A DNA stretch of 6,770 nucleotides from Acidobacteriota bacterium (GCA_003131985.1 PKWH01000199.1:1-6770), one strand, 5' to 3'; shown: positions 1-6,741, counted from the stretch's first letter. The notes: generated by a model from the letters alone, not told the origin. A program made the numbers and translations.

Positions 1-2769
1 GTGGTGATTCGGCCTTCGTTCACGCTGGGCGGAACGGGGGGATCGATTGCTTACAATCGGGAAGAATTCGCCGACCTGATCGCGCGAGCATTAGACGCCA
101 GCCCGGTGCATCAGGCATTGATCGAGGAATCCGCGTTGGGTTGGAAAGAATACGAGCTGGAAGTGATGCGGGACGTTCGCGACAACTTCGTGGTGATTTG
201 CTCGATTGAGAATTTCGATCCGATGGGGATTCATACCGGCGATTCGATTACGGTGGCTCCCGCGCAGACGCTGACCGATAAGGAATATCAGCGCATGCGC
301 GACGCGGCGGCGGCGATCATCCGCGCGGTGGGCGTGGAGACGGGCGGGTCGAATATTCAATTTGCTATTCAGCCGGAAACGGGGCGCATGGTGGTGATCG
401 AGATGAATCCGCGCGTTTCGCGCAGCTCGGCGCTGGCGAGCAAGGCGACTGGTTTTCCCATCGCTAAGATTGCGGCCAAACTTGCGCTGGGGATGACGCT
501 CGACGAAATTCCGAACGACATTACCAAGAAGACGCCCTCCTCGTTTGAGCCCTCGATTGATTATGTGGTGGTGAAAATTCCGAAGTGGCAATTCGAGAAA
601 TTTCCAGGAAGCGATACCACGCTTTCCACGCAGATGAAGTCTGTGGGCGAAGTGATGGCGATTGGGCGGACGTTTCAAGAGGCGTTGGGGAAAGGCATCC
701 GCTCGCTCGAGCCGCACACGCCGTGGCGCGCGCCCGCGGAAGTTTCCACTGCGCTTTTGCGCGAGAAGCTTACGGTGCCGGGGCCGGACCGCATTCACTG
801 GCTGTTTGAGGCTCTTCAACGCGGCATGACTGGCGAGGAAGTTTGCTCGCTGACGAAGATTGATCCGTGGTTCATCCGCCAGATGATGGAAATGGTGGAA
901 GTGGACCGCCGCGTGAGTGCCGCGGGCTTGGAGAAGAGTTCCGCAGAATTGCTGCTCGAAGCGAAACGCTCGGGGACCAGCGATATCGAACTGGCAAAAC
1001 TGTGGAACACGACGCCGGACAAAGTACGCGCGCGACGGAACGAGTTGGGGGTTCGCCCGGTCTTCAAGCGCGTGGATACATGCGCGGCGGAATTTGAATC
1101 TTTCACGCCCTACCTCTATTCCACGTACGAGGAGGAAGACGAAACCGGAGCGGTTGAACGGCCCAAGGTTGTGATTCTGGGGAGCGGTCCCAACCGGATC
1201 GGCCAGGGAATTGAGTTCGATTATTGCTGTTGCCACGCAGCATTCGCGTTGAAAGAGGACGGCTATGAGACGGTGATGGTGAATTGCAATCCGGAGACAG
1301 TCTCAACCGATTACGACACGTCCGACCGTCTCTACTTCGAGCCGCTCACGCTGGAGGATGTGCTGGCGGTCCTTGACCGCGAAAAGCCGGAGGGAGTGAT
1401 CGTGCAATTCGGCGGGCAAACGCCGCTGAATCTTGCGCTGGAATTGAAACGCAACGGAGCAAAGATTATCGGCACGGATCCGGAATCGATTGATCTGGCT
1501 GAAGACCGGAGGCGCTTCGGAGCGTTGCTGAACGAGCTGAAGATTCCGCAGCCGCGTGCGGGGACTGCGCTTACTCCTCAAGAGGCGGTGAAGGTTGCCA
1601 CGGAAATCGGCCTTCCGGTTGTAGTGCGGCCGAGCTACGTTCTGGGCGGGCGCGCGATGGTGATTGCGTACGATTTGAAAACGGTGGAAGAGTACGTGGC
1701 GCAGGCCGCGCTGATGGGAACAGCTTCGGGTCCAAAGCGGCCAATCCTGATCGATCAGTTTTTGGAAGACGCCACCGAAGTGGACGTGGACGCGCTTGCC
1801 GATGGCGATGAAGTCGTGATCGCGGCGATCATGGAGCACATTGAGGAAGCGGGGATTCACTCGGGCGATTCTTCGTGCGTGCTGCCGTCGGTGACGCTGA
1901 AGCCTTCGATTCTGGAGCGCATTCGGGATTACACTTCGCGGCTGGCGCGCGCGTTGAACGTAGTGGGACTGATGAACGTGCAATATGCGATCCAGCGCGA
2001 CACGGTGTATGTGCTTGAGGTGAATCCGCGCGCGTCGCGAACAATTCCTTATGTGAGCAAGGCGACGGGGGTGCCGCTGGCGAAAGTGGCCGCGCGATTG
2101 ATGACAGGGCGCAAGCTGCGCGATTTGAATCTTCCGTATATCGAAACGAAAGGCGTGAAGGAGCTCAGTGTCGGCAATTTCTATGCGGTGAAGTCGCCTG
2201 TCTTTCCGTTCAACAAATTCCGGGGCGTCGATACGATTCTGGGGCCGGAAATGCGGTCGACCGGCGAAGTGATGGGCATCGCATCCACGTTTGGACTGGC
2301 ATTCGCGAAGGCACAGCTTGCCGCGGGCCAGCGGTTGCCGCTCGAAGGAACCGTATTTCTTAGCGTGAACGATCATGACAAGAGGCATCTCGCGTTTGTT
2401 GTTCAAGACCTTCTGGCTGCGGGCCTGAAGGTCGTGGGCACGCGGGGTACCGCTGCGGTGCTGGCTAGCGCGGGCATCGAGATCGAATCGGTTTACAAAG
2501 TGAACGAGGGTAGGCCGAACATCGTGGATTTGATTAAAACCGGAAAGATCGATCTGGTCATCAACACTCCGCTGGGGCGGGAATCATTCTGGGATGAAAA
2601 ATCCATTCGGCGGGCTGCCATTCGTTACAACATTGCTTGCATTACGACTCTTTCCGCGGCAAGCGCCGCAGCTCGAGGGATTCGGGCGATGGCGGGGCAT
2701 TCGGCTGACGTTGGCGCGCTGCAGGACCTGCATCGGCGCAAGAGCGCGGCGGCTGCGGAGCGCAAGTAG
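1..2769 (+). CDS. carB: Carbamoyl-phosphate synthase large subunit, 5'-truncated by window edge
   Basis: This subunit uses two ATP, bicarbonate and ammonia (from CarA glutamine hydrolysis) to make carbamoyl phosphate for pyrimidine and arginine synthesis in the cytoplasm. The visible 922 residues align with E. coli CarB from about residue 166, so roughly 165 N-terminal residues lie upstream. The GTG at base 1 is an internal valine codon, not the start. Domains in order: remainder of the first ATP-grasp (1-~237; Arg4 of VIRPSF, Glu134 and Asn136 of IEMNPRVSRSS); oligomerisation domain (~239-385); second pre-ATP-grasp fold (GSGPNRIGQGIEFDY, 394-408); second ATP-grasp (Arg543 of VVRPSY, Glu673 and Asn675 of LEVNPRASR); and a C-terminal MGS-like allosteric domain (~783-905). 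Ligand-site positions Lys794, Thr814, Thr817, Lys833 and Asn855 match E. coli Lys954, Thr974, Thr977, Lys993 and Asn1015. E. coli Thr1017 is Pro857 here. The C-terminus ends in an Ala/Lys/Arg-rich tail. The reading frame is intact with no sign of decay. Identification is essentially certain. Confidence 0.98.
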   Translation: MVIRPSFTLGGTGGSIAYNREEFADLIARALDASPVHQALIEESALGWKEYELEVMRDVRDNFVVICSIENFDPMGIHTGDSITVAPAQTLTDKEYQRMRDAAAAIIRAVGVETGGSNIQFAIQPETGRMVVIEMNPRVSRSSALASKATGFPIAKIAAKLALGMTLDEIPNDITKKTPSSFEPSIDYVVVKIPKWQFEKFPGSDTTLSTQMKSVGEVMAIGRTFQEALGKGIRSLEPHTPWRAPAEVSTALLREKLTVPGPDRIHWLFEALQRGMTGEEVCSLTKIDPWFIRQMMEMVEVDRRVSAAGLEKSSAELLLEAKRSGTSDIELAKLWNTTPDKVRARRNELGVRPVFKRVDTCAAEFESFTPYLYSTYEEEDETGAVERPKVVILGSGPNRIGQGIEFDYCCCHAAFALKEDGYETVMVNCNPETVSTDYDTSDRLYFEPLTLEDVLAVLDREKPEGVIVQFGGQTPLNLALELKRNGAKIIGTDPESIDLAEDRRRFGALLNELKIPQPRAGTALTPQEAVKVATEIGLPVVVRPSYVLGGRAMVIAYDLKTVEEYVAQAALMGTASGPKRPILIDQFLEDATEVDVDALADGDEVVIAAIMEHIEEAGIHSGDSSCVLPSVTLKPSILERIRDYTSRLARALNVVGLMNVQYAIQRDTVYVLEVNPRASRTIPYVSKATGVPLAKVAARLMTGRKLRDLNLPYIETKGVKELSVGNFYAVKSPVFPFNKFRGVDTILGPEMRSTGEVMGIASTFGLAFAKAQLAAGQRLPLEGTVFLSVNDHDKRHLAFVVQDLLAAGLKVVGTRGTAAVLASAGIEIESVYKVNEGRPNIVDLIKTGKIDLVINTPLGRESFWDEKSIRRAAIRYNIACITTLSAASAAARGIRAMAGHSADVGALQDLHRRKSAAAAERK

Positions 2770-2836
2770 GGCGTTTGCGGCGAGCCTTCCAGACTCTAAA
2801 CCCTAAAATCCTGGCTCGCTCTTGATATAAAATGAC
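2770..2836 (+). promoter_or_regulatory. Short spacer with -10-like box for the HOGA1-like aldolase gene
   Basis: The 67-base gap after carB contains an AT-rich run with TATAAA at 2826-2831 (5 of 6 to TATAAT). A poor -35 candidate, CTAAAA at 2803-2808, lies 17 bases upstream. A start site about 7 bases past the -10 would fall at about 2838, on the GTG start codons at 2837/2840. No Shine-Dalgarno sequence is visible. No strong hairpin plus T-run follows carB, so read-through from carB is also possible. The assignment rests on hexamer resemblance only. Confidence 0.4.
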
Positions 2837-3739
2837 GTGGTGAAACTTCAGGGCATCTTTGCGCCGCTAACGACGCCGTTCGCGTCCGACGGTAGCGTCG
2901 CGCTTTCGCACCTGCGCGACAACATCAAGCGCTACAACAAGACAGGGCTCGCCGGATATGCAATCAATGGCTCGACGAGCGAGTCTGTTCTGCTGCGCTG
3001 GGATGAGGTTTACCGCATCTGGGAAACTGCGCGCGAAGCTGCGGCGCCGAATAAAATCCTGATTGCGGGGAGCGGAGCCGAATCTACTACTGAGACCATC
3101 GAGCACACGAATCGTGCTGCGTCACTCGGCTACGCGCTGGCGCTGGTGCGAACGCCGAGTTTCTATAAACCCGCGATGTCGGAGGATGCGCTTGCCGAGC
3201 ACTACCTTCGAGTGGCGGACGCTGCGCGCATTCCAATCTTGGTTTATTCCGTGCCGATTTTCACGCACGTCACGGTGGAAGCGCCGTTAATCGCGCGAGT
3301 TTCCAAGCACGCCAATATTATTGGGATGAAAGACAGTTCGGGAAATGTGCAGGGTGTCGCCGATATTATCGCGGCGGCGCCGAAAGAGTTTCAGACGCTG
3401 GTGGGCTCGGCGTCCACTCTCTACGAATCGCTGGAAAAAGGCGCTGTAGGAGCAATTCTCGCGTTGGCCTGCGCGTTTCCGGAATTGTGTGTGGAGATTT
3501 ACGAAGCCTCGCGCGCGGGCGAGAGCGCTAAGGCGCATTCACTGGCGCAACAGCTTATCGCACCGGCAAAAATGTTCGGCCCGCAATACGGAATTGCCGG
3601 CTTGAAATATGCCCTCGATCGAATGGGCTATTACGGGGGCCCCCCACGGCCGCCGCTCCTTCCCGTTGGTGAACATGCCCGCCATGAAATTGACGCTCTG
3701 TTGTCGAATCTCATGGCTCAATCCGCGCATCTGTTGTAG
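2837..3739 (+). CDS. DapA/NAL-superfamily class I aldolase, HOGA1-like (putative 4-hydroxy-2-oxoglutarate aldolase)
   Basis: This is a 300-residue TIM-barrel Schiff-base aldolase of the dihydrodipicolinate synthase family, full length for that family. Visible elements: N-terminal GIFAPLTTPF (6-15); the carboxylate-binding loop GSTSE (45-49) in place of the DapA GTTGE; Tyr137 in YSVP; and the Schiff-base Lys165 in GMKDSSGN. The position of E. coli DapA Arg138, which binds substrate in true dihydrodipicolinate synthases, is Phe142 here. Segments such as LIAGSGAEST (75-84), VYSVP, NIIGMKDS and GYYGGPPRPPL near the C-terminus recall human HOGA1, which cleaves 4-hydroxy-2-oxoglutarate to pyruvate and glyoxylate. 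A pyruvate-releasing or pyruvate-condensing aldolase is therefore likelier than DapA, but the substrate is not fixed by sequence. The start is GTG 2837, with GTG 2840 as an alternative. Neither has a Shine-Dalgarno, and the ATG at 2832 is out of frame and stops after three codons. It lies 67 bases after carB in the same direction, with no evident pathway link. Confidence 0.85.
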   Translation: MVKLQGIFAPLTTPFASDGSVALSHLRDNIKRYNKTGLAGYAINGSTSESVLLRWDEVYRIWETAREAAAPNKILIAGSGAESTTETIEHTNRAASLGYALALVRTPSFYKPAMSEDALAEHYLRVADAARIPILVYSVPIFTHVTVEAPLIARVSKHANIIGMKDSSGNVQGVADIIAAAPKEFQTLVGSASTLYESLEKGAVGAILALACAFPELCVEIYEASRAGESAKAHSLAQQLIAPAKMFGPQYGIAGLKYALDRMGYYGGPPRPPLLPVGEHARHEIDALLSNLMAQSAHLL

Positions 3740-3873
3740 TGGGTACCTTCTCGGCCTATGAAATCTATCCACGCACATGTGCGCGCGACTCAGGTGCCCG
3801 GGGAACTCAGGCATAGTTTAGGGGCTCTGCTTTCTTTTGCTAACTTCCCGGGATTCTGCGCGTCCCACTGTCG
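3740..3873. other. Intergenic spacer with a 12-bp palindrome and direct repeat
   Basis: This noncoding gap before bshC contains the perfect palindrome CGCACATGTGCG (3772-3783). Flanking it are arms GGGTACC (3741-3747) and GGTGCCC (3793-3799), which could pair with one G-U. The heptamer ACTCAGG occurs twice (3788-3794 and 3805-3811), 17 bases apart. A pyrimidine-rich stretch follows (3826-3840) but without an adjacent strong stem, so a classical terminator is not convincing. No tRNA-like or small-ORF signal was seen. Confidence 0.45.
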
Positions 3874-3902
3874 TTGCTGCGACCACTGCGCGTGTGTATC
3901 AT
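3874..3902 (+). promoter_or_regulatory. Sigma70-like promoter candidate for bshC
   Basis: TTGCTG at 3874-3879 and TATCAT at 3897-3902 are separated by exactly 17 bases. The -10 matches the consensus at 5 of 6 positions and the -35 at 3 of 6. A predicted transcript start near 3909 would leave about four bases before ATG 3913. This argues that the upstream in-frame TTG 3874 and ATG 3901 are promoter DNA rather than start codons. Confidence 0.45.
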
Positions 3903-3912
3903 GACCTCCCCC

Positions 3913-5523
3913 ATGGAGTCCCACTGTCTTCCGTTCAGCAAGATTCCTCACACAACGAAGCTCTTTTCGACTTTTGTGGAGGATTTCGCTCGCGTGGCGC
4001 GGTACTACGAGCAGCCGCCCACGGTGGCTGGAATCGTTGCGGCTGCACGCAAGATCGATCTAGCTCCGCAAGTACGCAGCGGAGTGGTGGATGTCTTGCG
4101 GGAGCAAAACCGCGCGTTCGGCGCCGGGGCGGACACTTTCGGCAACCTCGACCGCCTCGCTGGCGGAGCAGCCGCGATAGTCACCGGACAACAAGTGGGC
4201 TTGTTTACGGGACCTGCTTATAGCCTCTACAAAGCGATATCCGCGGTTCGCTATGCGGAAGAAGCTTCGAAAAATGGCGTCGGTGCCGTGCCGGTCTTCT
4301 GGCTGGCCACCGAAGATCACGACTTGGCGGAAATCAATCACGTGGAATGGACCACCGACGCCGGTTCCTCGCAATTTGAGTTGCCCGAAGCCGGAGCTGA
4401 ATCAGGACGGCGAGTCGGGGAAATAAAACTTGGGGCGGGTATTACGGAGCTGGTGGGAAAGGCAGCGGAAAGTCTGCGGGGCGGATTCGCCGAAGAAATA
4501 GGACGAGCTTTGAGGGAATCTTACACGGCGGAAGAAACTTACGGTTCGGCTTTCGGGAAATTGATGGCGCGGTTGGTCGCGGGGCGGGGGATTATTTTCT
4601 TAGATCCACTGGACGAGCGGCTGCACCGTTTTTCGGCAAACGTCTATCGCCGCGCGTTGGACGATGCGGATTCATTGCGCGATGCGCTCATCGCGCGTTC
4701 GAAAGAGCTCGAACACGCGGGGTTTCACGCGCAGGTGAAAGTGAGTTCCGGATCCACGCTACTTTTTTACAACGTGGACGGACGCCGGGAGGCGCTGCGA
4801 AGCCGTAACGGCAAGTTCTATGCCGGGCATGCATCGTTTACGTTGGAAGAACTTCGCGCTGCGATTGAAAAGACTCCCGAGGCATTCACGCCCAACGTTC
4901 TATTGCGTCCCATCGTTCAAGACACGCTGCTTCCCACTGCTGCGTATATCGCCGGGCCTGCCGAGATCGCTTACATGGCGCAGGCGCAGGTAGTTTACGC
5001 AAAACTTCTCGGCCGCATGCCCGCGATCCTGCCGCGCGCGAGCATTACGATTGTTGAGCCGCTGGTGGGGCGGAAGCTCGAGAAATTCGGATTTACAATC
5101 GGTGACGTTCTACGGGGCCGTCAGCAGTTGCGGTCCCGGATGGAACAAAAATACTTGCCGCGGGCTCTTACGCGTCGGTTTGATGCCGGCGAAAAAGCGT
5201 TGCGGCGACTGCTGAAGTCATTCCGCAATCCACTCGAGAAACTCGACCGAACGCTGATTGACGCTTTGGATGCCGTCGAGCGCAAAATGCTGTACCAGTT
5301 CATGAAGTTGAAGGGCAAAGCCGGGCGCGCTGAAAATGAGCGTAGAGGCGTTCTCGATCGGTACGAAAAACTGATGCTCGATGCGTTGTATCCGCACCGC
5401 GGTTTGCAGGAGCGCTCGGCCTCGCCGTTACCGTGGCTGGCCGGTTATGGCTCGGGTTTTCTGGACGAGCTATCGCGAGTGGTTTCCGTGGACTCGCAGC
5501 AGCATCACATTGTGCGGCTGTGA
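3913..5523 (+). CDS. bshC: Putative cysteine ligase BshC (bacillithiol biosynthesis)
   Basis: BshC is the proposed enzyme that adds cysteine to glucosaminyl-malate, the last step of synthesis of the thiol bacillithiol in the cytoplasm. From ATG 3913 the protein is 536 residues, close to B. subtilis BshC (about 539). Family hallmarks are present: CLPFSKIPHT (5-14); VTGQQVGLFTGP (90-101), followed by YSLYKAISAVRYAEE; VPVFWLATEDHD ending at Asp137; LLRPIVQDTLLPT (330-342), followed by AAYIAGPAEIAYMAQ; PAILPRASITIVEP; a Lys/Arg/Leu-rich, probably coiled-coil C-terminal region (~393-475); and YPHRGLQER (493-501). In-frame upstream starts exist at TTG 3874 and ATG 3901. I prefer 3913 because the family motif begins within five residues of it and the upstream starts overlap a promoter-like sequence, but 3901 cannot be excluded. 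There is no Shine-Dalgarno at either ATG. No bshA or bshB is in the window, which is common since bsh genes are often unlinked. The frame is intact. Confidence 0.93.
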   Translation: MESHCLPFSKIPHTTKLFSTFVEDFARVARYYEQPPTVAGIVAAARKIDLAPQVRSGVVDVLREQNRAFGAGADTFGNLDRLAGGAAAIVTGQQVGLFTGPAYSLYKAISAVRYAEEASKNGVGAVPVFWLATEDHDLAEINHVEWTTDAGSSQFELPEAGAESGRRVGEIKLGAGITELVGKAAESLRGGFAEEIGRALRESYTAEETYGSAFGKLMARLVAGRGIIFLDPLDERLHRFSANVYRRALDDADSLRDALIARSKELEHAGFHAQVKVSSGSTLLFYNVDGRREALRSRNGKFYAGHASFTLEELRAAIEKTPEAFTPNVLLRPIVQDTLLPTAAYIAGPAEIAYMAQAQVVYAKLLGRMPAILPRASITIVEPLVGRKLEKFGFTIGDVLRGRQQLRSRMEQKYLPRALTRRFDAGEKALRRLLKSFRNPLEKLDRTLIDALDAVERKMLYQFMKLKGKAGRAENERRGVLDRYEKLMLDALYPHRGLQERSASPLPWLAGYGSGFLDELSRVVSVDSQQHHIVRL

Positions 5524-5568
5524 TCTTGCGGGGCGACGGGTGGGCTCGCGTTGTGCCCTTCACGGCAT

Positions 5569-5597
5569 TCCACACCTTCTAAGTCCCGTGCTAGAAT
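5569..5597 (+). promoter_or_regulatory. Sigma70-like promoter candidate for the lacD-type aldolase gene
   Basis: TCCACA (5569-5574, 4 of 6 to TTGACA) and TAGAAT (5592-5597, 5 of 6 to TATAAT) are spaced 17 bases apart in the 118-base gap after bshC. Transcription would begin near 5604, giving a leader of about 38 bases that contains the ribosome-binding site. This suggests independent transcription of the aldolase gene. No terminator with a clear stem and T-run is seen after bshC. Confidence 0.55.
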
Positions 5598-5628
5598 GCG
5601 CGCTCACGCTCAAACTCGAAATGTTTTC

Positions 5629-5633
5629 GGAGG
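5629..5633 (+). promoter_or_regulatory. Shine-Dalgarno GGAGG that sets the aldolase start
   Basis: GGAGG lies 8 bases before ATG 5642. It decides against the in-frame ATG at 5621, which lies upstream of it and would add only seven residues (MFSEAHA) absent from the family core. It is the only strong ribosome-binding site I see in the window. Confidence 0.8.
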
Positions 5634-5641
5634 CACACGCA

Positions 5642-6658
5642 ATGAAGATCACGCCGGGCAAACAGAAGGGCATGAAAGCAGTGTCGGATGCGCGCGGAGT
5701 AATCGCGGCAGCGGCTATGGACCAGCGCGGATCGCTGAAGAGTGCGATCGCCAAGGACAAGGGCATCGATAAGAAAGATGTGACGGCGCAGATGATGGAG
5801 GAATTCAAGACCGCCGTAGTGCGCGTCCTGACGCCACATGCAAGCGCGATCCTGCTTGACCCGGAGTACGGTTTGCCGGCCGCGAAAGTGCGCGCTGCGA
5901 ATGCGGGGCTGCTTCTGGCGTATGAAAACAGCGGGTACGACAATACGCGGCCCGGCCGGCTGCCTGACCTGCTCGACATTTGGTCTGTGCGGCGGCTGGT
6001 GGCGGCTGGAGCAGACTGCATCAAGATTTTGCTGTACTACACGCCATTCGATCCGGCCGAGGTAAATAACATCAAGCACGCGTGGGTTGAACGTATCGGA
6101 GCCGAATGTGTTGCTTCGGATGTTCCGTTCTTTCTTGAATTCGTGGGCTACGAAGAAGGTGGCGACGAAAAGGGCGCGGGGTATGCTCGGAAGAAGCCGG
6201 AGATCGTTACGCGCAGCATGGAAGAATTTTCGAAACCGCAATATGGCGTTGACGTGCTGAAGGTTGAGGTTCCGGTGAACATGGCGTTTGTAGCCGGTTC
6301 GAAAGCTTGCAAGGGCGAATCAGCTTACACGCGGGATCAGGCGAAGGATTATTTCCGCAAAGCTGCTGCGGTTGCGAAAAAGCCATTTATTTATCTCTCC
6401 GCGGGAGTGAACAACGACGTTTTCGCCGAAACGCTGGAGCTGGCTGCGGAATCCGGCGTGAACTTCTCGGGCGTTCTTTGCGGGAGAGCGACTTGGAAGG
6501 AAGGCATTCCGGTTTACGCGAAGCAGGGGCCGAAAGCTCTGGAGGATTGGCTGCAGGATCAGGGCGTGAAAAATATCAATAATGTGAACTCGAAGTTGTC
6601 CGCCGCGAAGCCATGGTTTAGTTTTTACGGAGCTACGTCGGCGTCTGCTTTATCGTAG
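5642..6658 (+). CDS. lacD: LacD-family class I tagatose/fructose-1,6-bisphosphate aldolase
   Basis: This cytoplasmic Schiff-base aldolase cleaves tagatose 1,6-bisphosphate, and usually also fructose 1,6-bisphosphate, to dihydroxyacetone phosphate and glyceraldehyde 3-phosphate. The 338-residue length is close to Gram-positive LacD (about 326). Recognisable blocks: AMDQRGSLK with Asp27; ILLDPEYGLPA (70-80); LLLAYENSGYD; IKILLYY with Lys128; ERIGAEC; FFLEF with Glu166; VDVLKVEVPVN with the Schiff-base Lys207; IYLSAGV; and GVLCGRATWKEG. These match Asp27, Lys125, Glu163 and Lys205 of streptococcal LacD.1, so all catalytic positions are kept. The C-terminus has a short extra tail (PWFSFYGATSASALS). 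No lac phosphotransferase, LacA/LacB isomerase or LacC kinase gene is nearby, so a role as a general fructose-bisphosphate aldolase or in another ketose pathway is likelier than lactose catabolism. The family call is secure; the physiological substrate is an inference. Confidence 0.94.
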   Translation: MKITPGKQKGMKAVSDARGVIAAAAMDQRGSLKSAIAKDKGIDKKDVTAQMMEEFKTAVVRVLTPHASAILLDPEYGLPAAKVRAANAGLLLAYENSGYDNTRPGRLPDLLDIWSVRRLVAAGADCIKILLYYTPFDPAEVNNIKHAWVERIGAECVASDVPFFLEFVGYEEGGDEKGAGYARKKPEIVTRSMEEFSKPQYGVDVLKVEVPVNMAFVAGSKACKGESAYTRDQAKDYFRKAAAVAKKPFIYLSAGVNNDVFAETLELAAESGVNFSGVLCGRATWKEGIPVYAKQGPKALEDWLQDQGVKNINNVNSKLSAAKPWFSFYGATSASALS

Positions 6659-6663
6659 CTTCG
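6628..6663 (+). terminator. Hairpin across the aldolase stop codon
   Basis: AGCTACG (6631-6637) and CGTAGCT (6654-6660) form a perfect 7-bp inverted repeat. It extends to about 10 pairs with CGG/TCG at the base (one G-U), around a 16-base loop. The TAG stop sits in the right arm. No T-run follows, so it is not a canonical intrinsic terminator. It could protect the 3' end or be chance. Confidence 0.25.
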
Positions 6664-6697
6664 AGCTGTTCGACGTGAGAAGACTCACACCGTCTTC

Positions 6698-6723
6698 CTC
6701 GGCTGTTCCGAGCTCGTTATTTT
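6698..6723 (+). terminator. Weak intrinsic terminator candidate
   Basis: CTCGG (6698-6702), loop CTGTT and CCGAG (6708-6712) form a perfect 5-bp stem. After four bases comes the T-rich TTATTTT (6717-6723). The short stem and the offset of the T-run make it weak, but it lies between the aldolase gene and the outgoing promoter, where a terminator is expected. Confidence 0.35.
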
Positions 6724-6741
6724 GTGCCGCTGGGAGAGTGT

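Noticed and set aside
91..1236. A 381-codon open frame antisense to carB (and another of 367 codons at 1303-2406)
   Set aside because: Their translations are rich in Arg/His/Leu low-complexity sequence with no recognisable domain. They are a by-product of GC-rich codon choice in the certain carB gene.
2823..2828. TTGATA as a -35 box
   Set aside because: No -10-like hexamer lies 16-18 bases downstream. The same bases are better explained as part of the -10 TATAAA region.
2832..2843. ATG-ACG-TGG-TGA mini-ORF overlapping the aldolase start
   Set aside because: It is three codons, has no ribosome-binding site, and most likely arises by chance from the AT-rich -10 region next to GTGGTG.
3635..3645. 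GGGGGCCCCCC run suspected as a frameshift or assembly error
   Set aside because: The frame continues across it as GYYGGPPRPPL, which matches the corresponding family segment, so the run reads correctly.
3796..3845. Intrinsic terminator after the HOGA1-like gene using the T-rich CTTTCTTTTG run
   Set aside because: Only a 4-bp GCCC/GGGC stem can be drawn before the run, which is too weak to call.
3837..4223. A 128-codon + strand frame overlapping the bshC start region
   Set aside because: It is out of frame with bshC through its conserved TGQQVGLFTGP block and has no domain resemblance.
5591..6241. Antisense open frames of up to 216 codons over the LacD-type gene
   Set aside because: They run opposite to a gene with all catalytic motifs, have Arg/His-rich composition and no family resemblance, so they are codon-bias shadows.
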